The notes beneath the pieces were generated by a model. It had not been told where the DNA came from. It made no database searches and saw nothing but the letters and a program-made list of their open reading frames with translations. Shown here piece by piece: positions 44,621 through 53,356 of a stretch of 64,000 nt of DNA (the first letter of the stretch is position 1; each line of letters begins with the position of its first letter). The DNA is from Georgenia satyanarayanai (GTDB lineage: Bacteria > Actinomycetota > Actinomycetes > Actinomycetales > Actinomycetaceae): the NCBI RefSeq assembly GCF_023715365.1, contig NZ_JAMBNZ010000013.1:22753-86752 (forward strand), given 5' to 3'. The position numbers were made by a program, and so were the translations under genes.

Positions 44621-45970
44621 TCAGCCTCCGAAGCTCTCGAGGTTCTGCTCCATGAGGTTGGTGCCCTGCTCGGCCGCGGTGCCCAGCGCCTCGGACGGCG
44701 GGGTGTTGCCGAGGACCGCGTCCGCGATCGCCGGCTCGAGCGCCTCGGCCTGGACGGTGCCGACGCCCGGAACGGGCGGCAGGAAGCGCATGGTGTCGAT
44801 CTGCTCGGCGATGACCTGCTGGGGCATGTCGTCGAGCACGCCGCTCTCCCGGACGGACAGGCGCGCGGGGATGAGACCCGAGCCGGCCCAGGTGCCGGAC
44901 TGCTCGGACATCCAGGCGATGAACACCTGCGACGCGGCGGCGAGGTTCTCATCCTCGGTCGCCTGCCGGCTCATGAAGAAGTGGTGAGAGTTGGCCCAGA
45001 CGGCCGCCTCGTCGCCGATCTGCGGGATCGGGGCGATGCCGTAGGGCACCTCCTCGGCCTCGAGGTCGTTGATCTGCCAGATCCCGTCCCAGGTGATGGA
45101 GTTCTCCCCGTTCTTGAAGGCGACGTACTGGGAGTCGATGGCGACGTCGCCCGGGCTGTAGCCCTGCTCGATGATCGAGCGCTGCCACTCCAGCGCCTCG
45201 ACACCACCGGCGGAGTCGTAGTTCGCCGCGGAGCCGTCCTCCGCGTACACCTCCTCACCGTTCTGCCAGGCGAGGGACAGCCACATGAGGTGGCTGGGCC
45301 ACAGCTGCGGCATCCAGAACGGGGTCTCGAAACCGGCGGCCTGGAGCGCGTCGAGGGCCTCCATGAAGGAGGCCTCGTCGGTGGGCGGCTCGGTGATGCC
45401 GGCCTCCTCGAAGTGCTCGGTGTTGTAGTACATCGCCAGGGAGTGGACGTCGAGCGGGATCCCGTAGCGCTGGTCCTCGTAGATGCCGGCGTCCCAGATC
45501 TCCTCGGTGAAGTCCTCGGCCGTGAGCTCGAGGGACTCGGCGAGGTCGTCCAGCGGCACGATGGCGTTGCGTGCCGCCATGGTGGCCAGCTGGTCGAGGT
45601 GCATGACTCCCACGTGCGGGCCCTCGCCCTGCGTGACGGCCGCGGGGAGCCGCTGGTAGAAGTCGGCCCAGTCCATGGTGTTGGGGACGACGGTGATGTT
45701 CTCGTGCTCGGAGTTGAACTGGTCGACGAGCTCCTGCATGAAGGGCCCGTCACCGCCCGTGAAGCCGTTCCAATAGTTCAGCTCGACCGCCGGCCCGGTG
45801 TACTCCCCGGTGAACTCCGGCGCCTCGCTCGGCTCGCCGCCTCCGCCGGCGACGTCCTCGGGCGTCTGTCCCCCGCCGCATGCTGCGAGGAGGACGACGG
45901 CGGTGGTCGTCGCGGCCGCGAGGGCACTGCGCCTGCGGGCTGCGATCCGTGGTGTGCGTGTGGTTGTCAT
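44621..45970 (-). CDS. Sugar ABC transporter substrate-binding lipoprotein (CUT1)
   Basis: This 449-residue family 1 extracellular binding protein has lipobox V-V-L-L-A-A-C (C31). The mature protein opens V-E-L-N-Y-W-N-G-F-T-G-G-D-G and contains the F-K-N-G-E-N-S-I-T-W-D-G core. It should bind an oligosaccharide such as an arabino- or xylo-oligomer released by the GH43 enzymes. The ATG at 45970 has a GAGGGGG ribosome site. It is divergent from lacI across 177 bases that hold the operator. Confidence 0.91.
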   Translation of the reverse strand: MTTTRTPRIAARRRSALAAATTTAVVLLAACGGGQTPEDVAGGGGEPSEAPEFTGEYTGPAVELNYWNGFTGGDGPFMQELVDQFNSEHENITVVPNTMDWADFYQRLPAAVTQGEGPHVGVMHLDQLATMAARNAIVPLDDLAESLELTAEDFTEEIWDAGIYEDQRYGIPLDVHSLAMYYNTEHFEEAGITEPPTDEASFMEALDALQAAGFETPFWMPQLWPSHLMWLSLAWQNGEEVYAEDGSAANYDSAGGVEALEWQRSIIEQGYSPGDVAIDSQYVAFKNGENSITWDGIWQINDLEAEEVPYGIAPIPQIGDEAAVWANSHHFFMSRQATEDENLAAASQVFIAWMSEQSGTWAGSGLIPARLSVRESGVLDDMPQQVIAEQIDTMRFLPPVPGVGTVQAEALEPAIADAVLGNTPPSEALGTAAEQGTNLMEQNLESFGG

Positions 45971-46042
45971 CGTGAAAGCCCCCTCGTCGATGAGGTGCAC
46001 CCCCGGCCCTGGAGATGCCTGGATGGCCTTTCTAACACAGGA

Positions 46043-46059
46043 GGTAAACGTTGTATACC
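46043..46059. promoter_or_regulatory. LacI-type operator GGTAAACGTTGTATACC
   Basis: A 17-bp imperfect palindrome (6 of 8 positions symmetric) lies between the divergent binding-protein gene and lacI. It overlaps the likely -35 of lacI. The spacing and centre resemble LacI/GalR operators. It probably controls both directions. Confidence 0.6.
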
Positions 46060-46080
46060 GGTAGGCCGATTCGTTATGGT
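46051..46080 (+). promoter_or_regulatory. Candidate lacI promoter (-35 TTGTAT, -10 TATGGT)
   Basis: TTGTAT (46051-46056) and TATGGT (46075-46080) are 18 bases apart. The -35 lies inside the LacI-type operator, which would allow autorepression. Confidence 0.4.
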
Positions 46081-46147
46081 CAGACGGTCCGGTCCGAATG
46101 CGCGACGTCGCGGGACAAGGACCGACGGGCAGCGGAAGGAGGGCGCG

Positions 46148-47239
46148 ATGGCTCGCATCGGCTTGCGCGAGGTGGCCTCCCGGGCGGGGGTGTCGATCAA
46201 GACGGTCTCCAACGTCGTCAACCGCACCGGGTCGGTCACCACCGCCACCCGCGAACGCGTCGAGGAGGCGCTGGCAGCGCTGGACTACCGGCCCAACCTG
46301 GCCGCGCGGCACCTGCGGCGCGGGTCCAGCGGGCTCATCGCCGTCGCCCTGCCCGAGCTCACCCAGCCCTACTTCGCCGAGCTCGCCGCCGAGCTCGTGC
46401 GAGCCGCCAAGGCACGCGGGCGCATGGTGCTCCTCTCCCAGACCGAGGGCGCCGAGGAGGCCGAACGCACACTGCTCGAGGGGCACGACCTGCCGATCCT
46501 CGACGGGCTCGTCCTGTCCCCCCTCGCGCTGGACGCCCCGGCACTGCGCGAGCGGGTGGACCGCTCCCCGCTCGTCCTGCTCGGCGAGCACGTGGGCGAC
46601 GCGGTCTTCGACCACGTGACGATCGACAACTGCGCCGCCGCCGCCGACGCGACGGCCCACCTGCTCGGCCTCGGCCGGCGACGGGTCGCTGCCATCGGTG
46701 CGCAGGTGAGCGGGCCGAACGAGACGGCGCTGCTGCGCCTCGCGGGCTACCGCGACGCCCTCGCGGCCGCGGGCGTGGCCCACGACGAGGAGCTCGTCGC
46801 CGCCGTCGAGCAGTTCCACCGCCCCGACGGCGCGGCCGCCATGGCCCGGCTCCTCGAGCTGCCCGAGCCGCCCGACGCCGTCTTCTGCTTCAACGACGCC
46901 CTCGCCCTCGGTGCCTTGCGCACCCTGGCGGTGCGCGGGCTGCGAGTGCCGCAGGACGTCGCCGTCGTCGGTGTCGACGACATCGAGGAGGCGACGTACA
47001 CGACGCCGTCCCTCACCACCATCGCCCCCGACAAGCAGGCCCTCGCCACGGCAGCGATCGACCTGCTCCTGCGCGAGGGCGCCGCCGCCGGCCTGCCCCC
47101 GCAGACCGTGACCGTGCCCCACCGCCTCGCCGTCCGCGAGACCACCGCCGGGCGGCATCCAGCTCTCGGCGCAGAAGACATCCCCCTCTCGCCGACAGCT
47201 GGATCCCGCCCCGCGCCCGACCCAGAGGAGCAGCCATGA
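46148..47239 (+). CDS. LacI-family transcriptional regulator
   Basis: This 363-residue regulator has an N-terminal helix-turn-helix (L-R-E-V-A-S-R-A-G-V-S-I-K-T-V-S-N) and hinge, and a periplasmic-binding-like sensor domain. The L-L-G-E-H-V-G-D segment and the D-A-V-F-C-F-N-D-A-L-A-L-G-A-L motif are typical. It probably represses the sugar locus until an inducing oligosaccharide appears. The ATG at 46148 has a GGAAGGAGG site. The last 33 residues after E-T-T-A-G-R-H are unlike the family and carry a hairpin at the DNA level. The stop overlaps the GH2 start (ATGA). Confidence 0.9.
   Translation: MARIGLREVASRAGVSIKTVSNVVNRTGSVTTATRERVEEALAALDYRPNLAARHLRRGSSGLIAVALPELTQPYFAELAAELVRAAKARGRMVLLSQTEGAEEAERTLLEGHDLPILDGLVLSPLALDAPALRERVDRSPLVLLGEHVGDAVFDHVTIDNCAAAADATAHLLGLGRRRVAAIGAQVSGPNETALLRLAGYRDALAAAGVAHDEELVAAVEQFHRPDGAAAMARLLELPEPPDAVFCFNDALALGALRTLAVRGLRVPQDVAVVGVDDIEEATYTTPSLTTIAPDKQALATAAIDLLLREGAAAGLPPQTVTVPHRLAVRETTAGRHPALGAEDIPLSPTAGSRPAPDPEEQP
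47155..47206. repeat. Hairpin within the lacI 3' coding end
   Basis: Arms 47155-47171 and 47190-47206 pair at 15 of 17 positions around an 18-base loop. It lies just before the GH2 gene start. It may be a decayed terminator that now sits in an extended lacI frame, or an element that tunes GH2 expression. Confidence 0.6.
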
Positions 47240-49032
47240 CCTCCCACCAGTCCCGTCCCAGCCGCCAGGACGGTTCCTACCCCCGGCCCCAGCTGCAGCG
47301 GCAGCGGTGGGCAGACCTGTGCGGGACGTGGGAGTTCGCCGTCGCGCGGGCCGCCACGCCCGCCGAGGTGAGCTTCGACCGGCAGATCACGGTCCCCTTC
47401 CCGCCGGAGTCCCCCGCCTCGGGCGTGGGCGAGACGGACTACCTCGGGGAGGTCTGGTACCGGCGGCTGCTCTCGCCCGAGGACCTCACCGCGGCCGGGC
47501 TCGGCGAGCAGGGTGAGCGACTCGTCCTGCGCTTCGGCGCGGTCGACTACCGCGCGCGGGTGTGGCTCGGCGGGACGTACGTGGGCGAGCACACCGGTGG
47601 GCAGACGCCCTTCGGCTTCGACGTCACCTCGGTGGTGCGCGCGGCGGACGGGCCGCTGGAGCTGGTGGTCCAGGCCGTCGACGACCCGCACGACGCCGCC
47701 CAGCCACGCGGCAAGCAGGACTGGCAGCGCGAGCCGCACGTCATCTGGTACCACCGCACCACCGGGATCTGGCAGCCGGTGTGGCTCGAGGCCGTGCCGG
47801 CCCAGCACGTGGCCGGGCTCGCGTGGGTGCCCGACGTGCCGGGCGCGAGCGTCGCCGCCACCGTGCGCCTGGCGCAGCGGCCCGAGGCGGACACCTGGGT
47901 GACGGTGCAGGTGTCCCACGAGGGCGAGCTCCTCGCCGAGCAGCGGGTGCGCGCACTGGACCAGGATGTCGAGCTGCGCGTCCACCTCGCCCGCCAGGCC
48001 AACGGCCAGGCCTACGAGGAGCTGCTGTGGTCACCGGAGCGGCCCACGCTCCTGGACGCAACCCTCACCGTGGAGACGGACGACGACGGCGGCACGGGCC
48101 GGTCCGACGTCGTCGGCTCCTACCTGGGGCTGCGCTCCGTCGCGGTCGCCCACGGCACCTTCCTCCTCAACGACCGCCCGTACTACCTGCGCTCGGTGCT
48201 CGAGCAGGGCTATTGGCCCCGGACCCACCTCGCCGCGCCGAGCGCCGAGGCGCTGCGCGAGGAGGTCCACCTCATCAAGGAGCTCGGCTTCAACTCGGTG
48301 CGCGTGCACCAGAAGGCCGAGGACCCGCGCTTCCTCTACTGGGCCGACCGGCTCGGTCTCACGGTGTGGGGCGAGACCGCCAACGCCTACGCCTTCTCCC
48401 CGCGCTCGGTGGAGGCGCTGACGCGTGAGTGGGTGGAGCTCGTGCGGCGGGACCAGTCCCACCCGAGCATCGTCACGTGGGTTCCGCTCAACGAGAGCTG
48501 GGGCGTGCAGCACGGCGCGCACGACTCCGCGCAGCGGCACTACGCGATCGGGCTCGCCAACCTCACCCGCGCCCTGGACCCGACGCGCCCGGTCGTCTCC
48601 AACGACGGCTGGGAGCACACCGACTCCGACATCCTCTCGATCCACGACTACGCTCCAACCGGCGCCGAGCTGCGCGCGCGCTACGGCACCGCCGAGGCGG
48701 TGCGCGAGCTGCTCGCCGGGATCGGTCCGGCGGGCCGGCGCCTCCAGCTGCGCGAGGACGTCCGCGGCCAGCCCGTCATGCTCACCGAGTTCGGCGGCGT
48801 GAGCTTCGCCGCGCAGCACGAGGGCGACTGGGGCTACTCGACGGCGTCGGACGCGGCCGACTTCGAGGCGCGCCTGCGTGATCTCCTCGACGCCGTCCGT
48901 GACAGCGCGCTCGCCGGGTTCTGCTACACCCAGCTCACCGACACCGGCCAGGAGACCAACGGCCTGCTTGACGAGAACCGGCGCCCCAAGCTCCCGATGG
49001 AGACGCTGAGGAGCATCATCACCGGCGAGTAG
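47236..49032 (+). CDS. Glycoside hydrolase family 2 protein
   Basis: This 598-residue cytoplasmic enzyme has an N-terminal jelly-roll sugar-binding domain (about 20-190), an immunoglobulin-like domain and a TIM barrel. The acid/base is E420 (V-P-L-N-E-S-W-G) and the nucleophile E518 (L-T-E-F-G-G). No signal peptide is seen, so it would process imported oligosaccharides. The family contains beta-galactosidases, beta-glucuronidases and mannosidases; the exact substrate here is uncertain. It overlaps lacI by 4 bases and is coexpressed with it. Confidence 0.9.
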   Translation: MTSHQSRPSRQDGSYPRPQLQRQRWADLCGTWEFAVARAATPAEVSFDRQITVPFPPESPASGVGETDYLGEVWYRRLLSPEDLTAAGLGEQGERLVLRFGAVDYRARVWLGGTYVGEHTGGQTPFGFDVTSVVRAADGPLELVVQAVDDPHDAAQPRGKQDWQREPHVIWYHRTTGIWQPVWLEAVPAQHVAGLAWVPDVPGASVAATVRLAQRPEADTWVTVQVSHEGELLAEQRVRALDQDVELRVHLARQANGQAYEELLWSPERPTLLDATLTVETDDDGGTGRSDVVGSYLGLRSVAVAHGTFLLNDRPYYLRSVLEQGYWPRTHLAAPSAEALREEVHLIKELGFNSVRVHQKAEDPRFLYWADRLGLTVWGETANAYAFSPRSVEALTREWVELVRRDQSHPSIVTWVPLNESWGVQHGAHDSAQRHYAIGLANLTRALDPTRPVVSNDGWEHTDSDILSIHDYAPTGAELRARYGTAEAVRELLAGIGPAGRRLQLREDVRGQPVMLTEFGGVSFAAQHEGDWGYSTASDAADFEARLRDLLDAVRDSALAGFCYTQLTDTGQETNGLLDENRRPKLPMETLRSIITGE

Positions 49033-49050
49033 TCCCCCCTCTCCGCCGAC

Positions 49051-49098
49051 AGCCGACCTACCGCCACGCCGCACCGCTGTAGGTGGGGCTGGTCGGCT
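49051..49098. terminator. Inverted repeat between convergent GH2 and anion transporter genes
   Basis: AGCCGAC (49051-49057) pairs with GTCGGCT (49092-49098), with further CTAC/GTAG pairing inside. It is placed between two convergent gene ends and is probably a bidirectional terminator. Confidence 0.5.
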
Positions 49099-49150
49099 TC
49101 CAGAGCCGCTCCCCCGGCCGGCCGGCGGCGTGAGCCGCGCGGCGTCGCCG

Positions 49151-50791
49151 TCAGTAGACGATCCCGAACACCCACACCGCCAGCGTCATCGCCGTGAGGG
49201 TGACGAGCACGATGCCGATGAGGTTGAGCCACAGCCCCGCCTTCATCATCTGCGGGATGGTGACGTAGCCCGAGCCGTAGGCGATCGCGTTGGGCGGTGT
49301 GGCCACCGGCAGCATGAAGGCGCAGGTGGCCGCGATCGCCACCGGGATGGTCGCGAGCAGGACCGGCATGTCGATGCCGATGGCCAGGCCACCCACCACG
49401 GGCAGGAAGGTCGCCGCCGTCGCCGTGTTCGAGGTGAGCTCGGTGAGGAAGATGACCAACGCCACGAGCACGAGGACGACGAGCACCACCGGGGCGCCAC
49501 CCAGCGCCTCGGCCTGCTCACCGATCCACGCCGTCAGCCCGCTGGCCCCGAACTGCGAGGACAGCGCCAAGCCACCGCCGAAGAGCAGCAGCACGCCCCA
49601 GGGCAGCTTGACCGCACTCTCCCAGTCCAGCAGCCGCACGCCGCGCCCGCTGCCCGAGGGGCTGAGGAAGAGCAGCAGGCCGACGACCATGGCGATCCCG
49701 GCGTCGGAGATGAACGGCTCGTCGAAGATCAGCGGGATGGCCACCCACGACAGCGCCGCGAGCACGAAGATCGCGAGCACACGCTTCTCCCCGCTCGACA
49801 TCGGGCCGAGCTTGGCCAGCTCCTCGTTCATGAGCTCGCGGCCACCCGGGATCTCCTTGATCTCCGGCTTGTAGAGCACCTTGGTGAGCAGGAACCAGCA
49901 GATCGCGAGGAACACCACGGCAAGGGGGAAGCCGACGAGCATCCACTGGCCGAAGCCGATCTGGATGTCGTGGTTGTCGGCCAGGTAGCCGACCAGCAGT
50001 GTGTTGGGCGGCGTGCCGATGATGGTGGCGAGCGACCCGATCGAGGCGGCGTAGGCGATCCCGAGCATGAGCGCCGTGCCGAACGTCGACTCGACGACGT
50101 GCGCCTTGACCTCGTCGGACTGCAGGTCGGTCTCGCCCTCGGCACCCGGCGCCCCGGCAGGGACCTCGTCCTTGAGCTTGGCCACGAGGAGCAGCACGGA
50201 GACGCCGATGGGCAGCATCATGACGGCGGTGGCGGTGTTCGACACCCACATCGACATGAATCCGGTGGCCACCATGAACCCGGCCACGACCATCGACGGG
50301 CTCGTTCCCATCGCCCGCACCGTGACGAGCGCGATCCGCCGGTGCAGGTTCCACCGCTGCATCGCCAGCGCAAGGAGGAAGCCGCCCATGAACAGGAAGA
50401 TGATGTTGTTGCCGTAGGAGGCACCCACCTGGTCGACGGTGACCGGGCTGGTCGTGCCGTCCTCCGCCGTCGTCTCGTTGAAGATCGGGAAGACGACGAG
50501 GGGGACCAGGGCGGTGGCAGGGATGGGGATGGCCTCGGTCATCCACCACAGGCCCATGAGGACGGCCGTGGCCGCCGTGACCCGCGCGGAGACGGCGAGG
50601 TCGCCCGGCAGCAGGAGGAAGACGAGGAGCCCGCCGCCGAGCCCAGCCGCCAGGCCGAGGATCCGGTTGCGCCAGGTGGAGCGCTTGAGCGGCTTGGCCT
50701 GCTCACCGGGCGATCGGGTGTCCTCCTCGGTGTCCCGAGGGTTGGGCGCGTAGTCGCGCAGATGGTCCCCCGGCACGGGTCGCTGAGTCAT
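49151..50791 (-). CDS. DASS-family (SLC13-like) anion/dicarboxylate transporter
   Basis: This 546-residue polytopic protein has the two DASS family signatures: V-S-N-T-A-T-A-V-M-M-L-P and T-S-N-T-A-T-A-A-T-F-L-P, each in the S-N-T sodium site. It also has G-T-P-P-N-T-L and the second half V-A-T-P-P-N-A-I-A. It would import dicarboxylates or related anions with sodium. The 60-residue hydrophilic N-terminus is unusual but not rare. The ATG at 50791 has an AAGGGGG site. Upstream, the frame to 51346 is a shadow. Confidence 0.9.
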   Translation of the reverse strand: MTQRPVPGDHLRDYAPNPRDTEEDTRSPGEQAKPLKRSTWRNRILGLAAGLGGGLLVFLLLPGDLAVSARVTAATAVLMGLWWMTEAIPIPATALVPLVVFPIFNETTAEDGTTSPVTVDQVGASYGNNIIFLFMGGFLLALAMQRWNLHRRIALVTVRAMGTSPSMVVAGFMVATGFMSMWVSNTATAVMMLPIGVSVLLLVAKLKDEVPAGAPGAEGETDLQSDEVKAHVVESTFGTALMLGIAYAASIGSLATIIGTPPNTLLVGYLADNHDIQIGFGQWMLVGFPLAVVFLAICWFLLTKVLYKPEIKEIPGGRELMNEELAKLGPMSSGEKRVLAIFVLAALSWVAIPLIFDEPFISDAGIAMVVGLLLFLSPSGSGRGVRLLDWESAVKLPWGVLLLFGGGLALSSQFGASGLTAWIGEQAEALGGAPVVLVVLVLVALVIFLTELTSNTATAATFLPVVGGLAIGIDMPVLLATIPVAIAATCAFMLPVATPPNAIAYGSGYVTIPQMMKAGLWLNLIGIVLVTLTAMTLAVWVFGIVY

Positions 50792-50871
50792 GGCTGGCCC
50801 CCTTGTCAGTGAGTCTCGCGTCACGCTATCGGCTGGCACCGACACCGGCACGCGGCGGCGTCCCTCGCGCG

Positions 50872-51516
50872 TCAGCCGACCTCGACGACGACGTCGGCGC
50901 GCGGGCGCGTCGCCGCGATGACCTCGGCGTTGCGCTCGTCGGAGCCGAGCGACCGTTCGCGGGCCTCCTCCGGTGAGCGGCCGTAGCTCTCGTGCCGGGC
51001 GATGAGCCTGGCGATGCGCACGTCCTGCGGCGGCTCGACGTACCAGCTCTCGTCGAGCAGCGGCCGAACCTCGGCCCAGTCGCCGTGCGCAACGAGGAGG
51101 TAGTTGCCCTCGGTGACGACGAGAGGGACCTCCCGGGGGACCGGGACGGCGCAGGCGATCGGTTCCTCGAGCGCACGGTCGAAGACCGGCGCGTAGACCG
51201 TCCGCTCGTCGGCCGCTCGTAGCCGGCGCAGCAGGGCGACGTAGCCGAGCGCGTCGAAGGTGTCCGGTGCGCCCTTCCGCTCGCGGCGGTCCAGCCGCAC
51301 GAGCTCGGCCTCCGCGAGATGGAACCCGTCCATCCCCACCAGGCATGCCTTCCCACCGAGCGCCTCGACGAGGGCGTGGGCGAGGGTCGACTTGCCGGCA
51401 CCGGGTGCCCCAGTGATCCCCAGGATGCGCCGTCCGCCCCGGTCCAAGAGCGTTCGCGCGCGCTCGAGCAGCTCAGCGGTGAGGACCTCCGGGTGAGGCG
51501 CAGGCCCGGCGGTCAC
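50872..51516 (-). CDS. Nucleoside/sugar kinase-like P-loop protein (FrcK-like)
   Basis: This 214-residue P-loop protein has Walker A G-A-P-G-A-G-K-S-T (36-44) and the uridine-kinase/pantothenate-kinase-type segments M-D-G-F-H, V-V-T-E-G-N-Y-L-L and the late R-x-x-R-H-E-like basic helix. It is the last gene of a four-gene unit with the same order as the rhizobial fructose operon frcBCAK, in which this kinase-like protein is FrcK. It starts at a GTG (51516) overlapping the ATPase stop. The substrate is not proven. Confidence 0.82.
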   Translation of the reverse strand: MTAGPAPHPEVLTAELLERARTLLDRGGRRILGITGAPGAGKSTLAHALVEALGGKACLVGMDGFHLAEAELVRLDRRERKGAPDTFDALGYVALLRRLRAADERTVYAPVFDRALEEPIACAVPVPREVPLVVTEGNYLLVAHGDWAEVRPLLDESWYVEPPQDVRIARLIARHESYGRSPEEARERSLGSDERNAEVIAATRPRADVVVEVG

Positions 51517-52304
51517 CGCCCGCCGTCCGTCCCCGCGCCAACCTCGGTAGCGCCCGTCATGATCTCCACGACCTCGCGCATCGAGCTCTCCGCCGGGCGC
51601 ACCACGGCGGCGCGCCGCCCGAGCCGGTGGATGTGGATGCGGTCGGCGATCTCGAACACCTGCGGCATGTTGTGGGAGATGAGGACGACGGGCAGCCCGC
51701 GGTCACGGATGCGCCGGATGAGGTCGAGGACCATCCCGGACTCTCGCACGCCGAGCGCAGCGGTCGGCTCGTCCATGATGACGAGCCGGGTGCCAAAGGC
51801 TGCGGCGCGCGCCACCGCCACGCTCTGCCGCTGCCCGCCGGACAGCGTCTCCACAGGCTGGCGGACGTCGGGGATCCGCACCCCGAGCGCGTCGAGCTGC
51901 CGCTTCGCCTCGGTCCGCATCGCGCCGCCGTCGAGGACGCGGAAGAGCGTCCCGGCGAGTCCCGGCCGGCGGAGCTCCCGCCCGAGGAACAGGTTGGAGG
52001 CGATGTCGAGCGCGGGCGCGACCGCGAGGTCCTGGTAGACCGTCTCGATCCCCCGCTGCCGCGCCTCGAGCGGGGAACGGAACGTCACCGGCTCGCCGTT
52101 CATCCGGATCTCCCCCGAGTCCGGCACGACGGCGCCGGACAGCGCCTTGATGAGCGTGGACTTGCCCGCGCCGTTGTCGCCGACGACGGCGAGGACCTCC
52201 CCCGCGCGCAGCTCGAAGTCGGCGCCGGACATGGCGCGCACGTGCCCGAAGGACTTGCTCAGCGCGCGCGCCTCCAGGACCGGGACGCCGTCGTCCTTGG
52301 TCAT
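51513..52304 (-). CDS. Sugar ABC transporter ATP-binding protein (single-module, FrcA-like)
   Basis: This 263-residue ATPase has Walker A G-D-N-G-A-G-K-S-T, signature L-S-G-G-Q-R-Q-S and Walker B L-V-I-M-D-E-P. Unlike most CUT2 transporters, which have two ATPase halves in one protein, this one has a single domain, as in FrcA. The ATG at 52304 overlaps the permease stop (ATGA). It powers uptake through the neighbouring permease. Confidence 0.91.
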   Translation of the reverse strand: MTKDDGVPVLEARALSKSFGHVRAMSGADFELRAGEVLAVVGDNGAGKSTLIKALSGAVVPDSGEIRMNGEPVTFRSPLEARQRGIETVYQDLAVAPALDIASNLFLGRELRRPGLAGTLFRVLDGGAMRTEAKRQLDALGVRIPDVRQPVETLSGGQRQSVAVARAAAFGTRLVIMDEPTAALGVRESGMVLDLIRRIRDRGLPVVLISHNMPQVFEIADRIHIHRLGRRAAVVRPAESSMREVVEIMTGATEVGAGTDGGR

Positions 52305-53311
52305 CGCACGGCCCTCCGGCGCGAGACCTGGTCCAGGGAGACGGCCACGATGACGAGGACGCCGGTGGCGACGTCCTGGTAGAGGTTGTCGATCCCCGCC
52401 TGGGTGAGTCCGGAGCGCAGGACCCCGACGACGAGCGTCCCGATGAGCGTGCCGATGACGCTGCCCCGGCCGCCGAAAAGGCTCGTGCCCCCGATGACGA
52501 CGGCGGTGATGCTGTCCAGGTTGCCGGTCTGGTAGGCGTTCGGGTCGGCGTTGGGGATGCGGCCCAGCGCCTGCCACGCCGCGATGCCGTAGAGCGCACC
52601 GGCGGCGACGTAGACCGACAGGACGGTGCGCCCGGTCTTGATCCCGGTGAGCCGGGCCGCCTCGGGTGCGTTGCCGACGGCGTACACGTGCCGCCCCCAC
52701 GCGGTGCGGCCGAGCACGAACCAGAAGAGCGCGAACAGGGCGAGCAGGAGGAAGGAGCCCCAGGTGATCCGCACACCCGCGACCGTCGTCCCCTCTCCCC
52801 AGATCCGCAGCAGCCGGTCCGCCACCGGGTAGCTGCGTGACTCGGCGTAGAGGCGCGCGAGCGCGTAGGTCACCGTGAGGATCCCGAGGGTGACGATGAA
52901 CGGCGGCAGCCCGAGGCGGGTGACGAGCAGGCCGCTGACCGTGCCCAGGAGCATGGTGACGGCGAGGCCGAGCACGAGCGCGAGCAGCGGGTCCCCGCCG
53001 CCCACGACGTGCTTGGCCATGACGATCGTGCCGAGCACCGCGATCGCGCCGTTGGCGAGGTCGATGCCGGCGGTGAGGATGATGAGCGTCTGACCCAGCG
53101 CCAGGGTCCCGATGACGATGGACTGCTGAAGGATGAGGGAGGCGTTGCCGACGGTGGCGAAGGTGTCGGTCGTCAGGGTGAAGACGACGATCGCGATGAC
53201 CAGGGCCCCCAGCGGCCCGATGACCGGGTTGCGCAGCGCACGTCCGAGCCGCTCCCGGCGGACGACGGCGGCCGGTGCCGTCCCCGCCCCGGACTCACTG
53301 GTCGTAGACAT
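52301..53311 (-). CDS. Sugar ABC transporter permease (CUT2, FrcC/RbsC-like)
   Basis: This 336-residue permease of the ribose/fructose type has about nine helices and the segments A-G-I-D-L-A-N-G-A-I, N-P-E-A-A-R-L-T-G-I-K (here A-P-E-A-A-R-L-T-G-I-K) and I-G-G-T-S-L-F-G-G-R-G. It forms a homodimeric channel in CUT2 transporters. It is followed at a 4-base overlap by the ATPase gene and preceded by the binding protein 45 bases away. Confidence 0.92.
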   Translation of the reverse strand: MSTTSESGAGTAPAAVVRRERLGRALRNPVIGPLGALVIAIVVFTLTTDTFATVGNASLILQQSIVIGTLALGQTLIILTAGIDLANGAIAVLGTIVMAKHVVGGGDPLLALVLGLAVTMLLGTVSGLLVTRLGLPPFIVTLGILTVTYALARLYAESRSYPVADRLLRIWGEGTTVAGVRITWGSFLLLALFALFWFVLGRTAWGRHVYAVGNAPEAARLTGIKTGRTVLSVYVAAGALYGIAAWQALGRIPNADPNAYQTGNLDSITAVVIGGTSLFGGRGSVIGTLIGTLVVGVLRSGLTQAGIDNLYQDVATGVLVIVAVSLDQVSRRRAVR

Positions 53312-53356
53312 GGCTCTCCGTCCCTGTGTCGGTCGTCCCGTCGTCGGTCGGCCGGC

